From positions 1 through 64,000 of the forward strand of contig JAACVK010000033.1 in assembly GCA_009991595.1 (NCBI GenBank): 64,000 nt of DNA, given 5' to 3'. The number at the start of each line of letters is the position of its first letter. The stretch's first letter is position 1. The DNA is from a bacterium (GTDB taxonomy: Bacteria; Bdellovibrionota; UBA2428). The notes below the pieces were generated by a model that was given only the letters and a program-made list of their open reading frames with translations, made no database searches and was not told the DNA's origin. Made by a program: the position numbers and the translations under genes. This document shows positions 34,864-44,191 of the stretch, in pieces.

Positions 34864-35832
34864 TTATGGGCTAATGCCGTGACCGCTAAAGTAGCCGGTC
34901 GGCCAATAGGGTGATCGGTATTTATTCTTTTGAAAGTTAGTCACGTAGTAATCGCGTTGCTTAAAGTTCTCGCGTAATCTTGCTTGAATGTCATTGAGTT
35001 CCCAGTTTGGTGGCTGGTGGCCGCTTGAATAAACAATCGTCTTAACGTTGTAGTTTACGACTCTGGCCATTCGCCAAAGGCGAAGTCCATCGTCCACTTG
35101 TAGGCGCACGCAGCCTGCAGAGGCTCTTCCGCCTAAGTAGGGATAGTAGTCTTCTAGGACACCATGAAACGCGATGTTTCCGTTAAAAAACTGAGCGTAA
35201 GGCATGGGAGAATTATTATACAGTGATGATCTGTGGCGCATGTTCCTGTAGTGAAAACCACCAAATGTTCCCGATGGAGTGCTTTTTCCTGATCGTGCAG
35301 TAGAGGCCAGAGCTACCAGGGCGATGTCGCCGTCTAGTTTCGCGACCACAAACTCAGGGAGGCCAGCTCCAGGAGTTTTATAGACTTCAATAGTCATTTT
35401 TGAACCGCGGTAAGATTCTTGACGAGGGTCGGATGGAAAATATCCACGTCCAGAAAAGTTTCTAGCTTGAGTTGAGCTGTCTTCTCTATCTTTCATTTGA
35501 GTGGATGATTGTTTGTTTTTGATTCGGGCGTCTGAATTTCTGTTCTTGTTTGAATCAAAAAGGTTTTGGAAGGCTGAGCGGAGTTTACCTTTTTTATTTG
35601 CTTTGTCAGCGGCGCCATTGTCTTCGTAAACTTCTAGTTCACTTGCGTCGAAATCTAGTTCGTAGTCTTCTGCTAAGTTGTAGTCTAAGTCGGAGTTGTC
35701 CTCGATTTCAAAATCTTGAAGCTCCTCGGTGGTGAACTGTCGCTTCTCAACCTCGTAGTCAAGATCTGAGTCTTGAGCGAATCCAGCGGTTGATGCCAAA
35801 ATAGAAAGAATTAATAGTAGCTTTATTTTCAT
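34864..35832 (-). CDS. Exported L,D-transpeptidase (YkuD domain)
   Basis: About 322 residues from the ATG at 35832, which has GAAAGGGG before it and opens a signal peptide (MKIKLLLILSILASTAGFAQ); an upstream in-frame start would add 16 unlikely residues. A long acidic region (about 20-95) precedes the catalytic YkuD domain, with H223 (AFHGVL) and the SAGCVRL motif with C241. These enzymes make 3-3 peptidoglycan crosslinks or attach proteins to murein. The acidic N-terminal domain is unusual and might bind a basic partner (inference). Confidence 0.85.
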   Translation of the reverse strand: MKIKLLLILSILASTAGFAQDSDLDYEVEKRQFTTEELQDFEIEDNSDLDYNLAEDYELDFDASELEVYEDNGAADKANKKGKLRSAFQNLFDSNKNRNSDARIKNKQSSTQMKDREDSSTQARNFSGRGYFPSDPRQESYRGSKMTIEVYKTPGAGLPEFVVAKLDGDIALVALASTARSGKSTPSGTFGGFHYRNMRHRSSLYNNSPMPYAQFFNGNIAFHGVLEDYYPYLGGRASAGCVRLQVDDGLRLWRMARVVNYNVKTIVYSSGHQPPNWELNDIQARLRENFKQRDYYVTNFQKNKYRSPYWPTGYFSGHGISP

Positions 35833-36283
35833 TAAAGGGCCCCTTTCACTGATGCGCACGATAAGGGGGGAGGGAGGCAATGTCTATAGCCACCTACTTC
35901 TCATTGACGGCTTTTAGTTTAAATTGTCAGTAGATCTTACAATCAACACTAGAGTGTTTTTTTGTTACAATGAGCTAGTTAAATTGAGAAAGTGTCCTTC
36001 TATACGTGTTTAGCGATACTTAGGCGCACAAAGGGAAAGAACGTTTGTTGTTGAAGCTGCAAAGGGGCTGTTGTTTTCTTTTGTTGTTCTGATGAGAGTT
36101 TAAGAGGAATTAAGAATTTTAATGCCGGAATCAAAGTCAACGCCCCCTTCAAAAGAGCATGCAGTGTTATGTCGGAGTTAGATTGATGGGAATGGTTCCG
36201 TGTAAGTCTCATGTGTGTTGTATGAAGGCAACGGCAAAGTTTTTTTTGCAGAATGGTTTTTCGAATTCACGCTATGCTGTGGA
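35833..36283. other. Intergenic stretch before dinB
   Basis: No convincing gene. A small hairpin AACAC/GTGTT followed by T-residues at 35945-35963 could be a weak terminator or the end of a small RNA on the plus strand. An ATTAA/TTAAT repeat lies near 36110. Otherwise nothing supportable. Confidence 0.35.
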
Positions 36284-36297
36284 ACACGAGAGCGTGT
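36284..36297. promoter_or_regulatory. Inverted repeat upstream of dinB
   Basis: ACACG-AGAG-CGTGT, a perfect 5-base inverted repeat about 30 bases before the dinB ATG, at promoter distance. It could be a repressor site. It does not match known LexA consensus sequences that I can recall. Confidence 0.3.
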
Positions 36298-36328
36298 GTA
36301 TTTTAACGAAGGTGTGATAAAATAACCC

Positions 36329-37375
36329 ATGTTTTTCCATCTGGACATGGATTGTTTTTACGCATCGGTAGAGATGCGTGAATACCCACAGCACAAGGGG
36401 AAAGCTTTGGCCGTGGGAGGTCACTCCGGCCGTGGAGTCTTGACCACCTGCAATTATATTGCACGTGACTTTGGTGTGCGTTCTGCGATGCCTGTCTTTA
36501 AGGCCAAACAGATTTGTCCTGACTTGATTTGTTTGCCAGTGCGTATGAAGCTTTATCGAGAGGAATCCATAAAAGTTCGCGCAATTTTAGAAAAAGAATT
36601 TTCAACTGTTGAGATGGCCTCTATCGATGAGGCCTATCTTGAAAAGGATCTTGATCCCGAGGATGCTTTAGCTTTTGCAGTCGAGATTAGAAAAAAGATC
36701 TATGACCAACTTCGACTACCTTGTTCTATTGGAATTGCCCCTAATAAGATGCTCGCTAAAATCGGGAGTGGGCATTGTAAACCCGACAATCAAATGATCA
36801 TTCGCGAAGAGGAAATTATGTCTTTTATGAAAGAATTGCCGATCAGAGCCATTCCCGGTGTGGGGCCCAAGACTCAGGAGCGCTTTCGGAAGCTGGGGGT
36901 GGAGAAGTGCAGCAATTTGTGGCGATTTTCGATGGATGAACTCAATGCAAGTTTCGGCGTTTGGGGTGCCGCTCTCTATGACCGATCACGCGGTGTTGAC
37001 GAGCGAAAGATCAACACCTCTAGAGAGCGTAAGTCGCTCAGTGTTGAGAGAACCTTTCTGGAGTCCGTTGAGTCTGAGGCCGAGTTGTTACAGAAGGTTG
37101 ATAAGATTTTCCCGGAATTCCAAGAGCGCTTAGGCAAATACCTTAAAGCGAACGAAGTCTCAGTTCAAAAAGTTTATGTAGTTTTGAAGTTTTCTGATTT
37201 CCAGAGAACCACACTTGAAATCACTTCGCAGCAGATTTACTTAGAGCAAATGAAAGAACTTGTTCAAAAGGCTTTTCAGCGTAGCAACAAAGCGGTCAGG
37301 TTGTTGGGACTAGGGGCGAGATTCAAAACAGCGTCCTCTCGCCCTAGAAACCCGAGACAGCTTCGACTTTTGTAG
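36329..37375 (+). CDS. dinB: DNA polymerase IV (Y family)
   Basis: A 348-residue translesion polymerase. FHLDMDCFYASVE carries the first catalytic Asp and the steric-gate region, and MASIDEAYLE the second Asp-Glu pair. SIGIAPNKMLAKIGS and the helix-hairpin-helix IPGVGPKT follow. The C-terminal QLRLL resembles the beta-clamp binding motif. Probably damage-inducible, but no canonical LexA box is visible. Confidence 0.93.
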   Translation: MFFHLDMDCFYASVEMREYPQHKGKALAVGGHSGRGVLTTCNYIARDFGVRSAMPVFKAKQICPDLICLPVRMKLYREESIKVRAILEKEFSTVEMASIDEAYLEKDLDPEDALAFAVEIRKKIYDQLRLPCSIGIAPNKMLAKIGSGHCKPDNQMIIREEEIMSFMKELPIRAIPGVGPKTQERFRKLGVEKCSNLWRFSMDELNASFGVWGAALYDRSRGVDERKINTSRERKSLSVERTFLESVESEAELLQKVDKIFPEFQERLGKYLKANEVSVQKVYVVLKFSDFQRTTLEITSQQIYLEQMKELVQKAFQRSNKAVRLLGLGARFKTASSRPRNPRQLRLL

Positions 37376-37385
37376 TCGCCTTTTC

Positions 37386-38423
37386 CTAAAACTTTTTACA
37401 ATCAATCACGAAGCGGTATTTCACATCACTTTTTAAAGTGCGCTCGTAAGCTTCGTTGATTTGCTCGGGGTCAATCATCTCAATGTCGCTGACAATGTTG
37501 TGTTTGCCACAGTGATCGAGCATCTCTTGGGTTTCGGCAATTCCACCAATAAGAGATCCCATCATTTTTTTGCGTCCAAAGATGAGTCCAAAAGCAGGAA
37601 CTTCGAGGGGCTTATCAGAAGCTCCCACTAAGATGAGAGTTCCCTGTCTTTTTAAGAGTGACATGGCTTGGCCCAAATCGTGAGGAGCTGAAACCGTATC
37701 GAGAATGTAATCAAAGTAGCCCACATACTTGGCGACTTCGTCTGGATTGTTCGTGATGACAAAGTTGTTGGCGCCGAGTTTTTCGGCATCGCCCCGTTTG
37801 TTTTCTGATCGAGAAAGGACGGTGACCTCTGCGCCGAAAGAAGCAGCAATTTTTACGCCCATGTGGCCTAATCCGCCTAGACCTAGAATGGCTACTTTGT
37901 CGCCTTTACCAACACCCACATGGCGAAGGGGTGAGTAAGTGGTTATGCCTGCACACAAAAGAGGAGCCGTGGCTGCTAGGTCGAGATTGTCAGGCACACT
38001 TAAGACAAAGCCTTGATCAACAACAACGTGATTGGAGTATCCGCCTTTAGTGTAGTCGCCATCTGGAAGGGGTGAGTTGTAGGTTCCAGTGAAACCCTTC
38101 TCACAAAATTGTTCAAGATTTTCTTTGCAGCTTCCGCAAGTGCCGCAGGAATTCACCATGCAACCAACGCCGACTTTGTCGCCTGCTTTAAACTTCGTAA
38201 CTTTACTGCCTACGGCTTGAACATGGCCAACGATCTCGTGTCCAGGAACGCAGGGATAAAGTGCTGGACCCCATTCACTTCTAGCTGTGTGAATGTCGGA
38301 GTGACAGATTCCACAAAACGCAATGTCAATGGCCACTTCATTGGGGCCAGGCGCTTTTCTTTCAAAGCTATAAGGGGCGAATGGTTTTTCTGCCGATGGG
38401 TTAGCGTATCCTTTTGCTTGCAT
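37386..38423 (-). CDS. Zinc-dependent NAD(P)-type alcohol dehydrogenase (YahK/CAD-like)
   Basis: About 345 residues from the ATG at 38423. Zinc ligands are in FCGICHSD and PGHEIVGHV, the structural zinc site is CGTCGSCKENLEQFC, and the nucleotide fold is LGLGGLGHMGVKIA. It resembles the cinnamyl-alcohol-dehydrogenase-like aldehyde reductases, which use NADPH on a broad range of aldehydes. The start is set by a strong AGGAGG; related proteins also begin with a short M-x-x-K-GYA segment. A further 52 in-frame codons upstream begin at a TTG and are not included. Confidence 0.88.
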   Translation of the reverse strand: MQAKGYANPSAEKPFAPYSFERKAPGPNEVAIDIAFCGICHSDIHTARSEWGPALYPCVPGHEIVGHVQAVGSKVTKFKAGDKVGVGCMVNSCGTCGSCKENLEQFCEKGFTGTYNSPLPDGDYTKGGYSNHVVVDQGFVLSVPDNLDLAATAPLLCAGITTYSPLRHVGVGKGDKVAILGLGGLGHMGVKIAASFGAEVTVLSRSENKRGDAEKLGANNFVITNNPDEVAKYVGYFDYILDTVSAPHDLGQAMSLLKRQGTLILVGASDKPLEVPAFGLIFGRKKMMGSLIGGIAETQEMLDHCGKHNIVSDIEMIDPEQINEAYERTLKSDVKYRFVIDCKKF

Positions 38424-38431
38424 GTGAAAGT

Positions 38432-38439
38432 CTCCTCCT
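38432..38439 (-). promoter_or_regulatory. Strong ribosome binding site fixing the dehydrogenase start
   Basis: On the minus strand AGGAGGAG lies eight bases before the ATG at 38423. It argues against the longer frame that begins at 38579. Confidence 0.8.
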
Positions 38440-38598
38440 AGAGATCTCCAAGCGTATTGGGCTTTTAGCAAAACACTTGGTTTCATTTTTAACAGATGCC
38501 CAAGATAGGAGAGGGGAGAGAGCTTGTCCAGACTTTCTATTTTTGGCAGTAATTTGACGTCGTCTGATTTTGCTTTCAATGTCAGTTAAAGTTAATTG

Positions 38599-39795
38599 AT
38601 GAAGTGCAGCAGGACTTTAATTCTTTGTTTTTCTACTTTACTCTTGTCGTTGCCTTTCCGTTCTCATGCAGCTTCTGAGTTACGTGGCGTTTGGATGGCC
38701 AGCGTTTGGAACATTGATTGGCCACTGAGTGTTTCGTTAACACCTGTTCAACAAAGGGCACAATTAAGAGAACAATTTGATTTGCTTAAAAGCTTAAAAA
38801 TGAACACTGTCTTTTTGCAGATTCGTCCAGAAGGCGGTGCTTTGTATAAGTCTTCATTAGAGCCGTGGTCATATTGGCTGTCTGGGAAATCGGGCAAAGG
38901 GCCTTCCGATGGTTATGATCCATTAGAGTTCGCCATCAAAGAGGCGCATGATCGAGGGTTAGAGCTTCATGCTTGGATCAATCCTTTTAGAGTGAAAACC
39001 TCGGGCTCGGGAAAGCCTCATCCTACTCATCCATTTTATACGAAGGCTCATCTGCTACTCAAATCCTCTGAATCGACTCGAATGCTTGATCCGGGGATTC
39101 CAGAAACGCGCGCCTATGTTATAAAAGTTGCTTTGGATATCGTTGAACGTTATTCAGTTGATGGCCTTCATTTGGATGATTACTTTTATCCCTATCCAAA
39201 AAAAGTGAATGGAGAAAAGGTAGAAACCTTTGATGATTCGCAAACCTTTAAGAAATACGGCCAAGGCTTTCAGGACGTAAGGGAGTGGCGTCGGCAGAAC
39301 ATCAACACATTTATTCAATCTCTTTATGCTTCGGTAAAAGCGCTTAAACCCAACGTGAAGGTTGGGGTGAGCCCGTTTGGAATTTGGCGGCCTGGAAGCC
39401 CTGAGGGGGTTGAAGCTTTCTTGGATGCTTACGACGACATCGGGGTAGATGCAAAAAAGTGGCTTAACGAAGGTTGGTTAGATTATCTGATGCCTCAGCT
39501 TTACTGGCGCATTGAAGGCGCTCAGAGCTTTAGTGCCTTGGCGAAATGGTGGCACGAGCAAAATCTTAAATCCAAGCCACTTTATTTTGGAATTGATTCC
39601 ACTCGAATTGAAAACCCAAATTACGATTACGAAGGCCCTAGAGACGCCCACGAGAACATTCGCCAAATTGAATTAGCTCGAACTCTCTCCCGTAAATACA
39701 AAACGCCTCCGGGGCATTCCCATTGGAGTATGGAAGCCTTAAGAAAAAACCGAGGCGGCCTCAATAACTTGTTAAAAGAAACTTACTCCCCTTAG
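38599..39795 (+). CDS. Secreted glycosyl-hydrolase-like protein (GHL10/DUF187, YngK-like)
   Basis: A protein of 398 residues from the ATG at 38599, with a signal peptide (about 1-24, ending SHA). ELRGVWMASVWNIDWP at the mature N-terminus, FLQIRPEGGALYKSSLEPWS, LELHAWINPFRV and VDGLHLDDYFYP are the hallmark blocks of the YngK/GHL10 family of TIM-barrel hydrolases. Relatives cleave peptidoglycan glycan at denuded muramyl residues. Here a role in cell-wall or prey-wall digestion is inference. The degraded island begins just downstream. Confidence 0.85.
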   Translation: MKCSRTLILCFSTLLLSLPFRSHAASELRGVWMASVWNIDWPLSVSLTPVQQRAQLREQFDLLKSLKMNTVFLQIRPEGGALYKSSLEPWSYWLSGKSGKGPSDGYDPLEFAIKEAHDRGLELHAWINPFRVKTSGSGKPHPTHPFYTKAHLLLKSSESTRMLDPGIPETRAYVIKVALDIVERYSVDGLHLDDYFYPYPKKVNGEKVETFDDSQTFKKYGQGFQDVREWRRQNINTFIQSLYASVKALKPNVKVGVSPFGIWRPGSPEGVEAFLDAYDDIGVDAKKWLNEGWLDYLMPQLYWRIEGAQSFSALAKWWHEQNLKSKPLYFGIDSTRIENPNYDYEGPRDAHENIRQIELARTLSRKYKTPPGHSHWSMEALRKNRGGLNNLLKETYSP

Positions 39796-39888
39796 GGGTT
39801 CTTTCATTTATATGATCTAAAAATATGGAGGCGGAGTCGCAAACTGAGTAATTTCAATGCTATCCGTCCAACTGCCGTCTCTAAACCG

Positions 39889-40464
39889 TTATTTAGTATC
39901 TTTTCTGCCCTCAAACACGCCTACGATGCGTCCCATTGCCTGTTCTTCGTTGAGAAGTTTTAGTCCCTCTGTTGCCCCTTTTGTTTCAATTCCTGCCAGT
40001 CGAATGTATCGCTGCATTGTTTTTAGATCCTTCCATCCGCAGATCTTCATTAGCACGGTTGGGGCGACTCCATCTCTAATGAGTTGTGTGGCGAAACAGC
40101 TACGAAGGGTGTGGAACTTCACCTCTTTTATGCCCGCGCCTTTGCAGAAGGTTTTAAGGGCCTTTGCTTGCCTACCGTCTTTCCATGCTTTGAATCTTGG
40201 AAGAACAAACTCGCTATTTGAAACTACCTTTATCTCTCGCAGCAGCGCTTCGAGTTGATTGTTTATGGGGAGTGAACGCCAGTATCTTTCTTTGGTCGGG
40301 CCGAAGCCGAGTTTGCTAGTCCAGTTGCTATCCACAATGATAGATTTGTTGTCGAAATCAATTTTGCTTCATTTCAAAGCGTATAACTCACCTGACCGCA
40401 TCCCAGTTAGCAAAGCTACTGCCCAGATCGGATACCATGGGCATACGGCTACCTTTGCTGTTAT
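39889..40464 (-). pseudogene. Tyrosine recombinase/integrase, broken
   Basis: The minus strand encodes the catalytic half of a phage-type integrase. The first catalytic Arg lies in LLTGMRSGELYAL (codon 40396-40398), the HTLRSCF block holds the His and second Arg, and the MQRYI Tyr follows. Between LYALK and SKIDFD the frame is broken by TGA at 40369-40371, where relatives have Trp (TGG), so one base change explains the stop. The N-terminal DNA-binding part is not recognisable upstream. The intact part 39889-40335 alone could not be an active integrase. Confidence 0.75.
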
Positions 40465-40533
40465 TTTTTTTGCGGTGCCACCGCTGGAGGTCTCCATCTT
40501 TAATCAGCTCCCAGGTGGGGCGGGAAAATGTGC

Positions 40534-41078
40534 TTATTTTTGAAAGTGAATCGATTGCTGATTGAAAAAAAAATCGCCTGTCGCTTCACTCATGCTTTGT
40601 TTGGTGTATTTGATTTCTAGTTCTCTGAGTATTTTCTGAAAGGTGTCGAATGCTTTATGCGATGCCCTAGTCCATGCCCCAACAGCTTTGGCCAGTTTTT
40701 CGTGGGTTTTCATGGAGCTGCCAGCATAATGCTTATCTGAGGCTTCAAGGCTTTGTAGATAGAAGCGTCTGTATATAACCATTGTTCCGCTGCACATGGC
40801 AGTCTGAGGCTGTCTAGGGGGCCTTGGATGCCAATATCTCTCGCAATTGCGTTGGTCTGTCTTCTCTTTAAAGCTATTGTGCCCCCTCCTCTGTTATCGA
40901 GTTCAAAAAGTTCTTCTAAGAACTCATATTTTAAGACCGAGTGATTCATCCTGTCTTTTAGGTGCGGTGATTTATTGATGGGTGGCCTAGGTGAGAGGCC
41001 TTCATCTCTTGGGCTCATACCTTTGAGATAGGCCTCTCTAACTTGGTTTCTTTTCTTGGATTGAAGTTTATTTGCCAT
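40534..41078 (-). pseudogene. Unknown island gene, probably frameshifted
   Basis: A frame of 122 codons starts at an ATG (41078) with TTAGGAGA before it and stops at 40710. A second frame (40797 to 40534) overlaps it and looks more protein-like over the shared part, with a helical segment around KTHEKLAKAVGAWTRASHK. A single frameshift near 40790 would join them into one protein of about 180 residues. No family recognised. It might be part of the same mobile element as the integrase remnant. Confidence 0.4.
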
Positions 41079-41200
41079 CGAGTCTCCTAAAAGTTCGCTG
41101 AAAGTGACCCATGTGGGTCAAACCCTTCTCGGATATGGAGCCAAAAGCAGTCAAGATGCCTCAAGTTCTGGCGGGTTGAGGGGGTTTAGACCTTTTCAGT

Positions 41201-42916
41201 TTATGGCGGCGAGTCGAAAGTAACTTCTCGCAATACTTTCGTGATTTCAGTGTCCAGCTGTACGGATTTGAATGCTTTAATCGGGTCTGAATTAAACGTT
41301 GGGTTTACTTCGATAATCGCTTTTAGCTTCTGGAAGGCCGCTTCAACCTTTTGCTCTAGGTCGAAATTTTTATTAGTCATTTCTTTGATTTTCTCTTTAA
41401 GTTGTTCGTCTGCTTTTGCCCAGCTGTCAGATTGTCTCAAATAGAACGACGTGATCCTTGCCACATGAAAAGAGCAATTTTTTGCAATCATTCTCTCGTT
41501 GTCGACTTTAGATGAATAGTATTTTGACTGGGTTAGCCAATGGTCAACAGCCTTAAAAATCTTTATGCAATATACATATTCAAGAATCGAATCATTGCTG
41601 AATATTCTGTCATACAGGTCCCCCCATATGCGATATTTCCTACTCCTTGCGTCCGACGGTTTTAAAAGTCTAATTGCTAAAAATGATTTTCCTACAATTT
41701 CGTTCTCGATAATATTTTTTCTATCGATAGTTTTATCTTTTTCGTATTGCCTCTTTTTGCGTTCATAAAACAAATCGAAGGGTCTAAATGCTTTTTCAAG
41801 CTCGATTTGTTGGGAGTCGTTACTCCTTAAGTCTCTATCCGTGATCTTATTTTGATTGTTCGTAGCTTTAACAATGGACTCGACTAGGGCGTTGTCGCTC
41901 GTCTGATAAATTCTTAATAAAACTTTTGTGTCTCCCTGTAGCTTTGATTCCTTGTGCATCAGCGCCAATGTCGATGCTGTTTGACATCCGTTAACAATTT
42001 GCATGTTTTCAATTTTAATCAAGGGATTGTCGGGGTCCGTAACAGGGTCAAACTTATCACATACAATTGTTATTCCGTTGTTTAAAAACCAGAACTCGTT
42101 GCTACTAGTTGGAGTGGAGCAGGATTTTTCGATTGCGCTATTTACGTTGCCGCGATTACCTAGGAATCTTCGGATATTTAAATCAAATATGACACCTTCT
42201 GTGTCGTTACATACTATCTTGGCAATTTCGGTTGCATTTGCTGTGCAAATTACGGCACTGACTCCTTCGTCAAAATAGCGAATCAACGATGGGTTGTTAA
42301 TGTCATACTTGAACTTTATATCGCAGCAAATCTTTTTATCTTTTCTCTCGTAATAGTTGAGAATTTGAACAATTTCTTTTGCTCCGAGGAGGTTGAAGCT
42401 GAAGGATTTAAATGCTCCATTGTTATATGTGTTGATTATTGAGTTTTTTTCTTGGACGACTTCGTGGGGAAGGTTTTCAGCATTTTCGGCGTTGGTAATA
42501 TAATATAGTTTTATATTTATATTTGAAGGGCCTTTATCGCCTCGAATTGATCTAAATTCAGAGATTTTGTCTTTGAAGTTTATATTGGAGAGTGTTTGCA
42601 GCTCTTTTTTTGGTTTCGCAAATATCCACTCAAGCCCATTTTTCATTTGAATTAAAGTGTTGGAGCTAAAGGAGCTTGAAAGTTTAGATTGAATTATAAA
42701 ACAAGTTGCTTCGTCGTCGGTTTCTTCCAGATAAATCAGATCAATTTGTTTGTCCTGGCCTCCGTCAACGATGTCTGTGTCTTTAAGTGAAGATACCCTC
42801 TCGCCAGTTGTTACTGAAAAACAAAATCTTTCAAAAGCTTTATCAGTTTTTATAGAATAGTTTTCAGCAATTTCTTCAACTCTGTCTTCAACAATTGATT
42901 GTGTAACATTTCCCAT
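41201..42916 (-). CDS. AIPR-family (abortive phage resistance) protein
   Basis: A 571-residue protein with the AIPR signature FWFLNNGIT (about 275-283) and QIVNGCQTAST (306-316). The N-terminal part has GGQDKQIDLIY (about 52-62) and FIIQSKLS (73-80), a D...Q-x-K pattern like a PD-(D/E)XK nuclease. AIPR proteins are linked to phage resistance and often travel with restriction-modification genes. AGGGAG precedes the ATG; it starts eight bases after the methyltransferase stop, so the two form one operon. Lower GC than the flanking genes suggests transfer. Confidence 0.85.
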   Translation of the reverse strand: MGNVTQSIVEDRVEEIAENYSIKTDKAFERFCFSVTTGERVSSLKDTDIVDGGQDKQIDLIYLEETDDEATCFIIQSKLSSSFSSNTLIQMKNGLEWIFAKPKKELQTLSNINFKDKISEFRSIRGDKGPSNINIKLYYITNAENAENLPHEVVQEKNSIINTYNNGAFKSFSFNLLGAKEIVQILNYYERKDKKICCDIKFKYDINNPSLIRYFDEGVSAVICTANATEIAKIVCNDTEGVIFDLNIRRFLGNRGNVNSAIEKSCSTPTSSNEFWFLNNGITIVCDKFDPVTDPDNPLIKIENMQIVNGCQTASTLALMHKESKLQGDTKVLLRIYQTSDNALVESIVKATNNQNKITDRDLRSNDSQQIELEKAFRPFDLFYERKKRQYEKDKTIDRKNIIENEIVGKSFLAIRLLKPSDARSRKYRIWGDLYDRIFSNDSILEYVYCIKIFKAVDHWLTQSKYYSSKVDNERMIAKNCSFHVARITSFYLRQSDSWAKADEQLKEKIKEMTNKNFDLEQKVEAAFQKLKAIIEVNPTFNSDPIKAFKSVQLDTEITKVLREVTFDSPP

Positions 42917-42924
42917 GCCGCTCC

Positions 42925-44070
42925 CTAAAACAAGTCATTTTCTGGTAATGCTCTGTCTATCTGCTCCCTAGAAATTTTGTAATTGTCTAACTTAAGTCCG
43001 TGTTTGTATCGGTTTAAGATGTCCTTGTCCGTAAATAAGGTGTTTAAATTAGCTCTGTATTTTTTTAAGTTTTCTTTATCGTTATCAAGATTGTTAAATC
43101 TCTCAACTATTGGGGTGCAGTCACCAAGCTCTGCGCCGATCCATTTTCGGCCAGCTAATTCTGAAGCTACAAAAGTTGTCCCTGCGCCACCAAAGGGGTC
43201 AAAGACTAAATCACCTCTCTTAGTCGACAGTTCTACAACTCTGTCCATTAATTTTAAGCTGAGTTCATTTGCATCCCTGGATTTATGTTTTTTATGTCTT
43301 ACGGGTGGAATGTCAGTCCAGACATCTCTGAGGTTTAATCCTTCAGGATTCATCTTCATTTTATAGCCACCGTAATCATTCTGCTCCTGTCCGCAGCGGA
43401 TGCAGGTTTTGAGCGGCAGTCTCGGGGGTGAAAAGTGATTCGGACGGCCTCCTTTTACGTAATATAGGAGGGAATAGTGAGAGGGGTATAGCTTGTTTGG
43501 TATTGGCATGGAGAGCGTTAGGTCCACAGTGATCCAATTTCTAAAACTCAATCTTTGATTTAGATAACTGGCGATATAGCTGCCCCACCGAGGAATATTG
43601 TAAACAAATAGAGATCCGCCATCCTTGAGTTTGTCACAGCAAAGATCAAGCCATAGTCTAGTCCATTCCAGGTAGTCCTCTTCTTTGATGGAGTCCTTAA
43701 CCCCTTTTCCATAATTTTTTGACAAGTTGAAAGGAGGGTCTGCAAAGACACAGTCTATAGAGCCGTCTTCAATCTTCGTTTTCAGTAATTTTATGCAATC
43801 AGTATTGTAAAGTGTTCCTAGTTTTGTTGAGAACACTTTTTTTAGAGTCTGTTTCATTGCCTCTTCCGCAATTGTGTTCCGCTTTTCTAGAATTTTTTGG
43901 GCAATTGTCTGGAACTCAGTAGGGTCAGAGGCCGCTAATTCTAACATTTCATGGCTAAGTCCATTGTTGATTAACTTGTCAGCGTTGCTTTGCTCTTCTT
44001 TTTTTGGTTTTTTTGTGGCGCGACCCGATCGACTTCCCCAGTTTTTTTGCTTTCCATCTACTCGCGACAC
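42925..44070 (-). CDS. DNA methyltransferase (beta-type adenine or N4-cytosine), restriction-modification
   Basis: A 381-residue amino-methyltransferase with the catalytic motif DPPF (111-114) before the SAM-binding motif FDPFGGAGTT (290-299), the beta-class order. An N-terminal charged region (about 1-80) and an insert with CIRCGQ, perhaps half of a zinc site, are present. The GTG start at 44070 has AGGAG before it. It sits between the predicted endonuclease and the AIPR gene and should protect host DNA from the endonuclease. The recognition sequence cannot be read from the gene. Confidence 0.85.
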   Translation of the reverse strand: MSRVDGKQKNWGSRSGRATKKPKKEEQSNADKLINNGLSHEMLELAASDPTEFQTIAQKILEKRNTIAEEAMKQTLKKVFSTKLGTLYNTDCIKLLKTKIEDGSIDCVFADPPFNLSKNYGKGVKDSIKEEDYLEWTRLWLDLCCDKLKDGGSLFVYNIPRWGSYIASYLNQRLSFRNWITVDLTLSMPIPNKLYPSHYSLLYYVKGGRPNHFSPPRLPLKTCIRCGQEQNDYGGYKMKMNPEGLNLRDVWTDIPPVRHKKHKSRDANELSLKLMDRVVELSTKRGDLVFDPFGGAGTTFVASELAGRKWIGAELGDCTPIVERFNNLDNDKENLKKYRANLNTLFTDKDILNRYKHGLKLDNYKISREQIDRALPENDLF

Positions 44071-44191
44071 CTTAACTCCTAGTTGTGCTGCCTTTATAAC
44101 ATTTTTTTTATTTAAATTCAGATTCTTATGGCTAAATTTTTATCTTTGCTTATGTGATTAAAATTGTGAGTAAAGATGGAACTGCGCCGTG

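Noticed and set aside
36000-36212. Short open frame of about 70 codons on the minus strand before dinB
   Set aside because: No ribosome site, no family and poor composition; it lies in an otherwise empty intergenic stretch.
38424-38579. In-frame extension of 52 codons before the alcohol dehydrogenase
   Set aside because: It begins at a TTG without a ribosome site. The AGGAGG before 38423 and the homologous start position favour the shorter protein.
39826-39833. TGGAGGCG as a true attL site
   Set aside because: Only eight bases match the tRNA-Cys end; integrase sites usually share far more. Kept as a hint in the island finding only.
40259-40543. Plus-strand open frame across the integrase remnant
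   Set aside because: It is the antisense of integrase-coding sequence with recognisable catalytic motifs on the other strand.
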